64,000 bases of DNA from positions 19,680,885 through 19,744,884 of the forward strand of contig NC_021700.1 of assembly GCF_000247815.1 (NCBI RefSeq), in the 5' to 3' direction. Source of the stretch: Ficedula albicollis (taxonomy: Eukaryota > Chordata > Aves > Passeriformes > Muscicapidae). Positions within the stretch are counted from its first letter, which is position 1. Every line of letters starts with the position of its first letter. This document shows, one piece after another, positions 25,401 through 39,134 of this stretch. Below the pieces are notes generated by a model that saw only the letters and a program-made list of their open reading frames with translations, was not told the origin of the DNA and did not search any database. The position numbers and the translations under genes are program-made.

Positions 25401-28221
25401 CATAAGAAACTTATGGATTTTATTTATTATTTCAGAATACAAGAAGGAGAATACCCACTGTGAAATCAAGAGAATATCAAAGAGATATGAGAAAACTCAT
25501 CAAGGGAAATGGCTTTCACAGAAAAGGTTGCCCACAGTCGAAGTTGATTTCCACAAGATGAATGGGAGGAAAAAGCTCAGTTGCATTAGCAGGATTTCTA
25601 CAAAGGTTAAACTTTAAGAGTGATGAATGTATTCACACCCATATATGAGGGAAGCCACGGATGATCTCATTGTGTATAAAGTTACAAAGTTCCACTGTAT
25701 ACCGTAGACAGTACATCTGATGGATGCATTTCACTTAAAGGAGGTTGGCAGCACTTGCCTGTGCTGGGTTTGATTCTACGCAGGTAGATGTACCATGCAG
25801 CTAGAATGCAGTACACCATGTGTTACTTCTATATAAGCATAAAAATTTACCTAGAGGAAGATAGTTTTCATCCAGAAAATTATTTTTCCAGGTAGAATAA
25901 CAAGATCTAGTAAATCAGATGACATTAAGAAGCACATATCATGAAGGCAATCTGAAAAGGAGAAGAAAGGTAAGATGGGCATGGGATCTGTCCTTTCCAT
26001 GTAGTTAACCAAAGATGCTCACTAGCAGCCTGACCTTGGCCTGGAGCCCTTTCTGAGTTTTTGCATTTCCACTACTGGCCTGAATGAAGCCTTGAACAAG
26101 AATAGTCTCTCTCACAGCTGGAAAGGAAATTCTCTCAGTTCAGCTTAGGGAAATGTTTAGGGTTAACTTTTCAAAAAACTGTTGATGGGACTAGCAACAC
26201 AAGAAGCAATTGATTATATAAAAAACAGGAAGCAATTAATTACATAAAACAGGACAAGAGTCTGCAAAGCTAGCTTTTTTTTGGGATGGCTAAATCCCCA
26301 ACTCTGAAGATTCTCCTAGAGTCCAGGTACTTTTTCTGCAGCTACAAAGGTGTTTATCCTTGCTGGATTCTGGAGCAAACTTATTGCTCTGTGGCTGGGG
26401 TATTCTTGGTCCAAACTTGAGGAGGAGTTTCAGGTACTGCACCTCATTCTATATTTTATCATCCAAACTCATCTCTGACATAAGACGTTGTCTATTTGTT
26501 CAAGCAAATGCAAAAATTAAAATCCATATTTAATATAAGGTTTTGGATATGGTGCTTTGGTTAGCTGCAAAGAAATTAAAATCAATTTGTCATCATGTAA
26601 AACAATACAAAGTGTTGCTGTATTTGTGTTCAACACACAACATACTTTATTTATCTAACCATAGTAGCACTGTAAAAAGCAGCACATTTTAGAACACATG
26701 TAAAATAAAGGGTAATTTCTCCTAAGCAGGTAAAACTGTATTCAAACACATGTGCTTCATAAACAAAATATTTATTATACTCACAAATTATCTGTATACT
26801 CTAAAAAATTACTATACTGCTGATTATTTCTCCTGAGTACACATAAAACTGTGCCAAAGGTCAGAACAGTGCCAGAATAGCTCAACCACACTTCAGACTT
26901 CCTGCAGGGGCAATGAAACTATGATCTCAATACATGTATTTTTCTTTGTTGCACTTTCTCTCACCCTTGGTGATTACTTTTCCCACTTGACCACCACATG
27001 GGAACAAGATGGCAGAGCTGGAAAGCAGCTGCAATTTGGGAAGGGCAGAGGACCCTGTTCCTCTGTATTGAGACAGGGTCACCCAAACGTGTGGACCGTG
27101 ATCAAAGAGCAGTGACAATAAGGATGTGGGGAGGACAAGAAAGGACAGGAGAAGTCTGGGGACATCCTTACTTAAGTTTAGTACTAAAATAGAGACACTT
27201 TAAAGGCACTTCATGATGTTTTTTTCACCTTGGCTCAGCTGGATAATTTTCATCATGCTTCTGTTTGTACCTCCAAAAGTTTTCTGAAGGGAGAATGCAT
27301 TCCTTTCACAAGTACTTGGTTCTGCTGGATGATGAAGCTACATCTCTTCTCCAAAACAACTGACCCAGGATCCCCTGAACAAGTCCCATGACTGTAGTAG
27401 AACTTGAACATATTACCATAATACCTGTCAAAATTTGTGATTTTGAGCGCCTAGTTTCTCTTGATTGGTAGGTCATGACTACTCATTTTTGTTCACACAT
27501 TTCTAGGAAAATTTGAGAATGGAGAAAAAAGCAAAAATGCTTCTTCAAACCTCCACTCAGCATCACCATCATTATTAGAGGGTTTGGGTCTTAGAACTGG
27601 CTAGAAATGAAGTACACAGTAGTGTATTAAACAAAGGGGATGATGCAGAGCAAACACCAAACAACCAGCCCTATAAACATAAAAGATGACCTTTGGGTAG
27701 CAGGAAAATAATTAATCTCCTTAATTCCAGCATTCTGTCATTTATCAATGCTTCTACCTCATGCTTAACAGGAAAACATGCTTTAAGATCTAGATGGATG
27801 TAAAACCTATGCAAGACAAAAAGATAATCAGACAAGTGATTTCTGAGGAACAAGCTAGAATAAAATTGTTTTCTTTTCTTGCTGACCTGTTAAGGATGAG
27901 TTTAGAGCAGGGACAGAAACTTCTGTTGTTCAGTGAAAGTACCTCATGGGATATCAGTCATGGAGTATGCCTGAGCCAGAACCAAATGTGATTTACAGTA
28001 AAGATGGTGTTTATTGCTACTAAAAGAAGAAACTATGACTGCATACGATTTTTAAACTATGGGGGGAAGTTTGATACTTTATGGAACAAAGGGCTCTTTA
28101 TAGGCAACCCTACACAACATGCTCTAGGGCATAAAAAATGGCAATTGTTCTGTGTGGACAGTTAAAAAAAAAAAAAAAGGCAAATAAAAGGACACCTTCT
28201 CTTCAAACTTTATTTACAATG
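22426..28221. other. Non-coding AT-rich stretch
   Basis: No gene recognised. Minor simple sequences are an (AGAGAAAT)n-like tract at about 23216-23250, a GT tract at 24729-24747, an A-run at 25287-25311, and a 26-bp two-copy repeat GAAGCAATT.. at 26203/26229. The 92-codon frame at 25339-25617 has no recognisable domain. Confidence 0.55.
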
Positions 28222-28469
28222 TCTCATTACGGAATAGAATCACAAAATGATAGAGTGGATTGGGTTGGAAGGAACATTAAAGACCATCTAGTTCTAACCC
28301 CCTGCCACGTGCAGGGATGCAGCCCACCAGATCAGGTTGCTCTGTCCCACCCAGCCCAGATCTGAACACTTCCAGGAATGAGGCATTCACAGCAGGCAGT
28401 GAGGCAGCTTGTTTCAATGCCTCACCACCCTCACTGTGACTAATCTCTTTGTTACATTTAATACAAATT
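28222..28469 (-). mobile_element. CR1 LINE 3' end, left part (split by an LTR)
   Basis: Reverse complement reads as a CR1 3' tail: GAATAGAATCACAAAATGAT at the left edge is the complement of the tail, followed by GGTTGGAAGGAACATTAAAG and CAGGGATGCAGCCCACCAGA. The element is cut at about 28469 by the LTR and resumes at 29072. Confidence 0.85.
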
Positions 28470-29071
28470 TGTGCAGTTTTGTCTGGGTTAGAGTTAATTC
28501 TTTTCACACTGCCTGGTATGAGGCTGTGTTTTGGAATTGTGCTGAACAGAGAGTTCATAACATAGAGATTTTTTTATTATTGCTGAGCAAGGTTTACACA
28601 GAGTCAAGGCCTTTTCAGTTTCTTGTGCTGCCACACTGGTGGTGCCTGGGAGGTTGGTAGGAGGCACAGCCAAGGCAGCTGATCCCTGGTCAGTTGACCA
28701 AAGGGATATTCCAGACCATGTGGCATCATGCTCAGTATATAAAGTGAGGGAGGGAGAAAGAGAAAGAGAAAGAGAGGAAACTTGGAATGATGGTGTTTGT
28801 CTTTCCAAGTCACTGTTGTGTGTGATTGGGCCCTGCTCTCCTGGAGATAGCTAAACACCTGTCTGCTCAGGGGAAGCACTGAATTCATTCCTTGTTTTGT
28901 TTTTTTTATTTACTTGCTTGCATGTGCGGCTTTTACTTTCCCTGTTAAATGGTCTGAGATTCAACCCACAAGTTTTCCATCTTTTACCCTCTCCCTGACC
29001 TCACTGGTGAGGAGACCTCACTGGAGCAGTGAGAAAGCAGCATTGTTGCTGGCTGGGGTTAAACCACAACA
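28470..29071 (+). mobile_element. ERVL-type solo LTR inserted into a CR1
   Basis: I recognise the avian LTR layout. It starts TGTGCAGTTTTGTCTGGGTT, then ATGAGGCTGTGTTTTGGAAT, CAGAGTCAAGGCCTTTTCAG, GACCAAAGGGATATTCCAGA, a TATATAAAG box at about 28736, and the 3' end GGCTGGGGTTAAACCACAAC A. Flanks AAATT (28465-28469) and AAATC (29072-29076) form a possible 5-bp target duplication with one mismatch. CR1 sequence continues on both sides. No internal retroviral genes are present. A related LTR is at 33508. Confidence 0.85.
28754..28776. repeat. (GAGAAA)n microsatellite within the LTR
   Basis: Consecutive GAGAAA units just after the LTR TATA region. Confidence 0.85.
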
Positions 29072-29313
29072 AAATCTTTCTAATTTTAGCTTAAACCCAT
29101 TCCCCCTTGCCCTGTCACTATCTACCTCTGTATAAATAATCTCTCTGGCACTCCTGTAGCCCCCTTTAGGCACTAGAAGGTGCTATAAGGCCTTTCTGGA
29201 GCCTTTTCTTGTCCATGCTGAAAAATGCCAACTTTCTCAGCTGTTCCTCATAGGAGAGGTGCTCCATCCTTCAGAACATCTTTGTGGCCCTCCTCTGGAC
29301 CCAATCCAACAGG
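29072..29313 (-). mobile_element. CR1 LINE, right part of the split copy
   Basis: It continues the reverse-strand CR1 from 28469: CTTAAACCCATTCCCCCTTG, CCTGTCACTATCTACC, TCAGCTGTTCCTCATAGGAG, GGCCCTCCTCTGGACCCAAT. It ends where a second CR1 tail begins. Confidence 0.85.
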
Positions 29314-30316
29314 TCACAGAATGACAGGCTAAACCGAGTTGGAAGGGACCCCAAAAATCATTGAGTTCAATTCCTGGACCTGCACAGCACCAACCCAAGA
29401 GCTGAATCGTGTCCAGCATTGTCCAGAAGCTTCTTGAACTCCAGCAGGCTGGTGCTGTGACCACTGTCCAGGGAGCTTGATCCAGTGCCCAAACACCCTC
29501 TGGATGAAAAACATTTTCTTAGTATCCAACCTAAACCTCCCCTGACACAGCTTGGTGACATTTCCTTGGGTCCTGTCACTGCTCACCAGAGGTAAGAGAT
29601 CACTGCCTGCCCCTCCTCTTCCCCTCAGGAGGAAGCTGTGACTGCAATGGGTCTCCCCTCAGTCCCCTCCAGGCTGAACAGACCATGGCTCCTCACATGG
29701 CTCCCCTCCAGGCCCTCCACCGTCTCCATGCCCTCCACTGGACACTCTCTAGTCCTGTCCTTCTTACACTGCAGCAGCGACAGTCCCCTCCCGTGCCCCC
29801 AGGGCCAGGGTGGCCCTCCTGGCTGCCAGGGCACTGCTGGCTCATGTTCACCTTGCCATGGACCAGAACCCCAGGTCCTTTTCATGGCACTGCTCTCCAG
29901 CCTCTCCTTCCCGTCTGTCTGTACATCCAGGGCTGTCCCATCCCAGGTGCAGAACCCGGCACTTTCCCTTACTCCTGAACTTCATATGGCTGGTGATTGC
30001 CCAGCCCTCTGATTTGACAAGATGTCTCTGCAGGGCCTTCCAGCCCTTGAGGGAGACAAGGGTTCCTCCCAGTTTTGCATCATCTGCAAACTTGCTTAGC
30101 ATCCCTTAGGGTTCTGTATGCAAGTCATTATGAAGCTGTTGAAGAGCTCAGAGCCAAGGATGGAGCTCTGTGGAACCCCAGCAGTGACAGGTTCCCAATC
30201 TGATGTCACCCCAGTCACTGTAACCCTTTGTGCTCAACCCATGAGCTAGCTGTTTACCTGTCACATGATGTGTTTATCCAGTTGTGGGCTAGATATTTTG
30301 TCCAGAAAAATTTGGT
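29314..30316 (-). mobile_element. CR1 LINE fragment, second copy
   Basis: Starts at its 3' tail (CACAGAATGACAGGCTAAAC, GAGTTGGAAGGGACC) and extends through the RT C-terminal region: TTGCATCATCTGCAAACTTG, GATGGAGCTCTGTGGAACCC, ACTGTAACCCTTTGTGCTCA and GATATTTTGTCCAGAAAAAT. Minus-strand translation gives CR1-like SKFADDAKLGGTLVSLKGWK and HLVKSEGWAITSHMKF. Frames are broken. Confidence 0.88.
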
Positions 30317-30810
<494 letters not shown>

Positions 30811-30865
30811 AAGCTTAAGTTGAATAGATGAGATTTTTATTCCTCTGCATGGGTCCCAGACCATG

Positions 30866-31976
<1,111 letters not shown>

Positions 31977-31981
31977 CCATG

Positions 31982-33507
31982 TTTTCAATGAAACACTACA
32001 AACTCTTATAGTCTTGATGGAAATACTTTATATCCATGTGATCTCATATTCTTTACAAGTTCAAATTGATACTAAACTTTGAGTAATGCTTATATGGTTT
32101 GAAGATGAACATAGAAACCAAAACTAAAATACATTAAAGTGAAAAGCTCAGCTGCCTAAAAATTGCATATATGTAATGTGTTTGCGGTCAGTATAAAGGT
32201 AAGTTTAGCTTCAAGCAGAGCCAAACTCACATGCTTTGCTGATAGAGTGAGGGCTTTTGGGTCTTCCTGAAAAGTTGCTGTCAAAGAATATGGCAGTCTC
32301 TGTTCAATTTTCATTTGTGTCAAAATAATGGACATAATCCCACTTACTCTGATGCAAGGCAAAGGACGTTAGATCTCCTGTGTGTAGGGATGTGCTGGCA
32401 CTTGAGTTACACGTATTAAGACAGCTAGACTCAGACAGTTACTTACCATTTTTCAAATTAGTTAAAAGTAGCAGCTGCTTTTTGTTACAGAGTTTTCAGA
32501 TGCAGAACATCAGATGGCATAAATCATCAAATCCATTGAAGTCTACCGGAACTATGATAATTTACACCAGATGAGAATCTAAATTATCACTGGAGATACA
32601 GACTCACTACAGAAATATTAAATGAGAAATGCTGTCCGGTGGATATAGCAAAAAGTCTGGAAAAGCATTTGATCCAATTGTGTCAGTCAGTCCATATGTT
32701 AAAAGAAAGGTGTGATAGTCTGGGGAATGCCTGACAACTTGTGCATATGATTTAATTGTAATTCAAAGTGCACATTAGACTCGCCATTTTGTAGCAGGAA
32801 CAAAATTATATCTATGGAGTAGAAACAGACTTCAAGAGTACCTCATCCAGGAATACTTTCAGCCTGGAAGAGCAGTTAGACTTCTGCTATAAACAGCTGT
32901 TATCACAGCATTTTTGATGTAAGTCTGGTGTTTATCCCAGGAAAATCTCATCTCAAGTCAAAGAAACTTGGGCTCTTTCAGAAAAGAAACCTACTTCAGT
33001 CTAAAGGCAGAATGTGAAACCGGAGAAAGAAGGATGGAAAAGACTTTGCCTCCTTTCCCCAAAAGCACAGATAAAAGGTTTTTCCTTCTGATGCTCATAA
33101 AAAACAAGGATATGATGCAAATGCAGTTGCAAATAGACCGGCAAATGTGCTGCTTTGCCGGGTTTCTTCTTGAGACCTTGTTGCAACACAAAGAATAGCA
33201 TCTGAGATGCAAGACTCTAGTAGGAGAAGGCAAAATTCAGTCTGGAGGTATGAGATATTAAGCTATCATCCCATCATGTTGTACTTTGGAACCTTCTGTG
33301 TCAGTGAGAGTTGTCTGGCACCGTTTTTGCTAGGGAGGAGACATACTGAGATTCAAAGTTAAAGGTGACTCTTAGAAGCATCTCAATCTTAAAAGCATTT
33401 CAGTACAGCAATGGATTTCCCAAGGCATGGAACCATAGGACCACCCACCCCAGAGTTTCAGACATAAGACATCAGGAATAGTTAACCGTCTGCTGATTCG
33501 CTTATTC
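31982..33507. other. Non-coding stretch, nothing recognised
   Basis: Unique-looking AT-rich DNA between LTRs. The short frames at 32968-33198 (+) and 32991-33233 (-) overlap on opposite strands and have no recognisable domain. Confidence 0.55.
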
Positions 33508-34101
33508 TGCTGGTTTTGTCTGGGGGAGAGTTAATTTTCTTCATAGAAAGAGACACATGGGACTGTGTTTTGGAATTGTGCTGAGCAGAGTTCATAACAT
33601 TGAGATTTTTTTGTTATTGCTGAGCAGAGCTTGCACCGAACCAAGGCCTTTTCTTCTTTTTGTACTGCCACACTGGCAGGGAAGTTGGGAGTGCCTAGGA
33701 AGTTGGGAGGAGACACAGCCAGGACAGGTAACCCCAACGGACCAGAAGGAGAAGCAGCTCTCCTGGAGATGGCTGAATACCACCTGCCCATGGGAAGCAG
33801 TGAATTCATTCCTAGCTTTCTTTTGCTTGCATGTGCAGCTTTTGCTTTACCTACAACGGACCAGAAGGAGAAGCAGCTCTCCTGGAGATGGCTGAATACC
33901 ACCTGCCCATGGGAAGCAGTGAATTCATTCCTAGCTTTCTTTTGCTTGCATGTGCAGCTTTTGCTTTACCTATTGAATTGTCTGTATCTCAGTCCATGAG
34001 TTCTCTCTTTTATCCTTCTGATTCTCTCCCTGATCCTGCTGGTGGAGCAGTGAGTGAGCAGCTGCTGGGGCTTGGTGGCTGGCTGGGCTTAAACCACAAC
34101 A
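33508..34101 (+). mobile_element. ERVL-type solo LTR, related to the one at 28470, with 119-bp internal duplication
   Basis: Shares the order TGGTTTTGTCTGGG, GACTGTGTTTTGGAATTGTG, CCAAGGCCTTTTCTTC, CTCCTGGAGATGGCTGAATA and TTAAACCACAACA with the 28470 LTR. The segment starting CAACGGACCAGAAGGAGAAG at 33735 is repeated at 33854 (offset 119) with almost no change. No convincing target duplication is seen. The segment with the TATA box in the 28470 copy is missing here. Confidence 0.83.
33735..33972. repeat. Two-copy 119-bp tandem duplication inside the LTR
   Basis: Copies 33735-33853 and 33854-33972 look identical by eye except at the junction (CTAC versus CTAT). They make overlapping frames with a repeated peptide, which are not genes. 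Confidence 0.92.
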
Positions 34102-37100
34102 TTTACTATGGATTCCCAGAGTAGTTTAAGCACAGTCAAACAGCTATTCTGATGTGAAGAAGATTAGAAAGGAGTTACACATCACAGGTACCTTTCAATG
34201 AGTGCAAACCAGTGAAACTACAAAGGACATGCAAGGCAATCTGATTAGAAAAAGCTACTGCTAAAAGAGAAAAAATATCTTCAGAAGTAAAATAATGTGC
34301 AGGAGCTTAGTGAGAAATTGGCTTCATCTGAATAGAGGCTAAGCTCTGGAGCTACTGATATCAATGGCAGCAATTAGCTCCCTCCTGGTCAATGCTGAAA
34401 TGAGGAGGTGTTACTTGCACCACTACTGTCATTCTTCCTTCTCTTGACTTGTTGAGATTATGCAATTTATTAGCTTCTTCAACATGGGACAAGAAAACAT
34501 CCTTTGTGATGCCTTGTTGTAAATGTAAATAAATGAATAAATAAATAAACACATCCCTTTTTTACAGTATCAAAGTAGTTAAAGAAGTCAGGAGACTTTG
34601 TACAGGATACCAATGAAAACTTTGTACCAAAGGCTTGTTGACAGAAATTGCTATCAGGTATTAGGTTTCAGCCTGGAGAAAATTTAACACAAAAGTTCAG
34701 ATGATCTGTCATAAAGAAACAGTGACAACAGAGAAACAAGTATTCAAATCTTGTTAGAGATGACTTGGAATGATGATCTCATTGAAACATGCTCCTAAAC
34801 TTATTTTAAATTTCTTATGTAATGATGCCCTGTTTTCAAGTTCTTGTCACTGCAAAGGTGTCCCTTTTGTGTAAGTTCATATTCAGGTCAGTTCAGAGAA
34901 TCTTCACAGACATCAGAGACAAGACATTGTCCTCCTACCAATGCGGTTTTGCCCCAAGCTGCAAGAAAGCTGAACTAGCTACTGTAAGGGATATTTGCAT
35001 CTTTTATTGCTTGCAGAAAGGAAATTTTCAGCCAAGGAAGGATACAATTTTATTTTCTGTGCACAAAAGAGGACCTGACTTGCTGTGAATAATGGTAAGG
35101 TAATGTTGCTAATTACTTCTGCACTTTTTATTCAAAGGATGAACTACCACTTTACAAACAAAAGACAAAACACAAGTTGTAAGTTTTGGATAAAAAACCC
35201 AAGTGTCAATATGGACATACCCTTGTTGCATTTGAAATCATAGAGGCATACAAGACTTAATAAAGGATCTTAAACTGTTAATCCAGAATGGTATTTCACC
35301 TTCTGTATATGAACAAGACATAGAGTGATGCAGAATCACCAGATAAACAATTAATGCGACGACTATTGCTGAGAAACTGAAATAAACAGAACAAAGGAGT
35401 GCTAAGGGTCCATGTGTGGCTGGCTCTCTTCCATGGACATCTTTAGAGAAGATTCTTATGCAGTCTGGATCCCTTGCCACACTACAACCATTTACAAATG
35501 ATTTTGTCCTTTCTTAAACAGCCGCAGCTGCCCTGGAGTTCCAGTACAAGCCTCCACAGGCAAAACAACAGATCATGAAGTAAACCTGTAGAAGAGCTGA
35601 AAGAAGAACCAAAACAACTTAGCTCCCCAAAGATAAGGCTAGAACATCCACTTTGACCATCCACTAGGCTGATCTGTTTTGTCACAGAGATCTCTGTGCT
35701 GTCCTGAACTATTGCTGAGTTGAGCTACAATACTCATTTTAAGACAGATATCTCTCGAGGTTAAAACTAGAGATGGAAAGCCCATTATAATTTACTTTAA
35801 ATTGTTTCAATAGTTAACTGATCTGTATTTAGGGAAAATTGTACCAATCAATTCCAGTCTGATTCTGTTCATCTTCCAACTTTAAGCAATCAGATCCTTT
35901 TATGTCTGTCAACTAGATGGAGAAGCCAGGTATCTAAGTTTCTATTTCATTGCAGATACTTTTGGACTGCAGTCAATACATGGTTTTATTTGATAAAGAG
36001 GAAAAACTTCCGTGCATCATGCCACAAGAATCAATGAATTTTCTGGCTTTTCTCTCAACCTTTCCTTTCTACTAAGTATTCTTGAATCCTAAACTGCAAA
36101 GAGCAAATTTTAAAATATTCAGTGCAAACTAGTATTGTCTGTGCAGGGATTTCTTTTAGTATAGCCAAGAATTACAAAAGGCATTTTAAGCAAAGCACCA
36201 TATTTAAGAGTTCATTCATTGTTACCCGTCCTGACAAATCTCTCTGCATCTTTTCATTCCTCTCCCAAATCCCCAAATAATAACACATGAAAAAAAGGAA
36301 GAAAACCAGTATTTTTACTTCTCCTTAGGTCTAGCAAAACACAAATTTCTGAAGATGAGGAAGGCAACAGCAGCATTAGCTTTGCAATAACAGGACTGAT
36401 GTTTAGACTAAAGGAATTGTCTGCAGGTGTGGTTTTATTTCCTTTTTTGTTACAGCTGTACCAATACATGTGAAAAGATTATGCTAGGCAGAGAAAGGGT
36501 AACAGAAATAGTAAGGAATCCAAGGTATAAGCCGTATTTAAAAATACTGGCTCAAATTTCAAAAGTAGGGTCAATTTACAACCTGGGGATGTTTCAGCAT
36601 TACTCTGAGATGCCAAATAAAATTGTGTAAGCACATAACATAACAGAATAGTCTAGAGATAATCAGAGCCAAAGCATACAAGGAACAAATTAGAGGCTTA
36701 GACTCACCTAAAACAAAAGGCTGTTTACTAGAGAATTTAGCTTTTAGAACAACTTGTTCAACTGGCCTTCAACGGCTCCATGTTTGGGTGTGTTCTCTGT
36801 TCTAGAGATCTAGAATTTGATGGGCAGACTAAATGTAAAGGTCATAAATATAAGAGTAAGTGCTGCTTCCTGTGTTCACAAATGTTTTACTTTAATAGTT
36901 ATCCATAAAACCCTTGTCTGTTTGTCCCAAATTTATTAAAGCCATTTGGTAAGTATCAATGAATTATCTTTGCTGTTTATTATAACTCCAATCTTTTGGG
37001 TCATCTGTGAGTATCATTAATAATTTTGTACAATGTTGATGCAATTTAAAACAAGCATTAAATAACACATAGCAAAAAATAATTCCTAAAATAATCTCAA

Positions 37101-37734
37101 TATGAATATACTTGCTCGGTTAGGATCTTCCATTTACTGCTCTGTTTTTGGCTGCCAGTTTCTCAATATCCTACTAATTAGCAGGTCACATTGATCCAAT
37201 TAGCATGACATATAAAAAGTGTCATGCAGTAGTAAGTCAGAATGTTTTCAAGAAATCTAAGCATTACATATTACAGTATTGTCATGTACACGCTACACTT
37301 CTTGGTTACAGTGTTAATAAAATTGTAGTCAGATCTGTTTCTCTTATACCTTGACAAACATCACCTCTACTGGTTCCCTTTAAGAGCTTTTTTATCAGTT
37401 GTAATTTTTTTGCCTACATGGATGCTACCCAATAATCATCTGGATTATTCTCATTGCCCTTTTTACTGCTAATACTTTGAACAAATCTTCTGGATTGTCT
37501 TTTCTAGTTTCAAATTTTGGAAAACAGGCAGTAGCAATACAGATAGCCGTTTGTTCAGTTTTTGTATAGAAACAGAGTTGAAGTTATCTGAATGTGCTAT
37601 TTTAAAATTAGTTTTGCTGGCTAACACACTACTGAGTTATTGCTGGCATAGGATGTGTTTTCTCATTTTGTGAAGTGATAAAATCTTGGGATTTCCCCAA
37701 ATGCTACAAACACACCAGGGCATTCATAAGCTCT
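34102..37734. other. Non-coding AT-rich stretch
   Basis: No gene or transposon recognised. A (AAAT)n tract lies at 34525-34549. The longest frames (34822-35088 and 35238-35480) have no recognisable domain. Confidence 0.55.
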
Positions 37735-38240
37735 AGTCTTTATGGGAGACTTCAACCATGCCAATATTGGCTGGAGGAACAACAAAGCTGGGCACAGACA
37801 ATCCAGGAGGTTTCTGTGGTACATTGATCATAACCTCCTTGTCCAAAGAATAGAGGAACCAATAAGAGAGGTGCTATGCTGGACCATGCTCTTGCTGGCA
37901 AGGGACTGGTGGGGAATGTGAAGCTCAAGCACAGCCTGGGAAATGCTGGATTTTGAGTGAGAAGGACACACACACAAGAAACTCACTACCCTTGGCCTCT
38001 TCAGGGGTCTGCTTGGTAGAGTACTAGGGCATAGAATCTTGGAGGGAAAGGGACCCAAGAAAGTCAAGTGTCAAGGTCCTCCAAGTCAGAAGCAATGTAT
38101 CCCAACAAAAAGGAAGCTGGACAACAGTAGTGAGAGACCTGCATGGATGAACAACTTGCTCCTGGACAAACCCAAACACAAAAGGAAGCCTATTGAGGGT
38201 GAAATAAAGGACAGGTACCCTGGGAAAAATATGGAGTGAT
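37735..38240 (+). mobile_element. CR1 LINE internal fragment (ORF2 endonuclease region)
   Basis: Translation from about 37745 gives GDFNHANIGWRNNKAG, then QSRRFLWYIDHNLLVQRIEE, which matches the CR1 endonuclease C-terminal pattern GDFNHxDICW..RRFLE..DDNFLxQxIEEPT. It is followed by frame-shifted remnants (LLARDWWGM region, RPAWMNNLLLDKPKHKRK). Only an internal piece survives, without a 3' tail. Confidence 0.85.
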
Positions 38241-39020
38241 TGTCTGAGCAGCCAGGGATGAGGCCAGACTTTCTACTAGCATCATTTTCATAATTTCTAT
38301 AGATCCATGATTCTGAAGATTAACTTAACTCTTCCAAATGTACCACATTTACCTATAAGAGTAGCAAGGGACATGAATGATGCTGTGTTCTTTGCAGATG
38401 TAACTGTCATAAGCATTGTCTTACATGAAGTAGCAAATCCACATGAAATATGTCAAATTTCCAGACTAGTTTCTGTGTTATCCCAAGATGGTGTATTGTA
38501 GCAATAAAGAACAGTCACTGTTCTGAGCATCTGTTGAGATGGAAGAGCTAGCTTAAAATCTAACCAACTTTCAGAAGTTAGGTCTGCAGTTCTGCATCTC
38601 CCTACACATTTCCTAAATGATTTGTGGAACTTATTTATGTAAACTTGTCTGTCCTGCTAAGTGGCACATGCACACGAAAGGAGAGACAGACTTAAACACA
38701 AACAGTAACGTTATCCACTGATAAAAGTGCAGGCAGAGTAACCAGAGAATTATTTTTGTTCAGCATTACTTGCAAGAGCTGGCATGACTCAATGACAAAG
38801 GCATAGTTATGTTGACTCTGCTTCTTCCAGAAAGCAGTGACCTGTGGATACACATGAAGCAAGTTATAATTCAATCAGCCTTCATTCTGCCAGACTACAA
38901 CTTCCTGTAAAAAGGATTTCTGCAAGAACAGCACAGCATGTGACAACAAGAAGTATTTATTAGACAAAGTTTAACTGGGATAGCAAGGGACTAATTAAGA
39001 TCTAGAACTTCATATTCCTT

Positions 39021-39134
39021 TCCTTATTTTTCATTCACCTCATATATTTCTTCTTTATATGCAGAAACTAGAACCTCTCCTTATTTTCCATTCACCCCAT
39101 GTATTTCTTCTTTATATGCAGAAACTAGAACCTT
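39021..39134. repeat. Two-copy 57-bp tandem duplication
   Basis: TCCTTATTTTTCATTCACCT at 39021 recurs as TCCTTATTTTCCATTCACCC at 39078. Both continue through ATTTCTTCTTTATATGCAGA to CTAGAACCT. Confidence 0.9.

Noticed and set aside
33531..34124. Several 97-123 codon frames
   Set aside because: They lie inside the LTR at 33508-34101 and repeat because of its 119-bp duplication.
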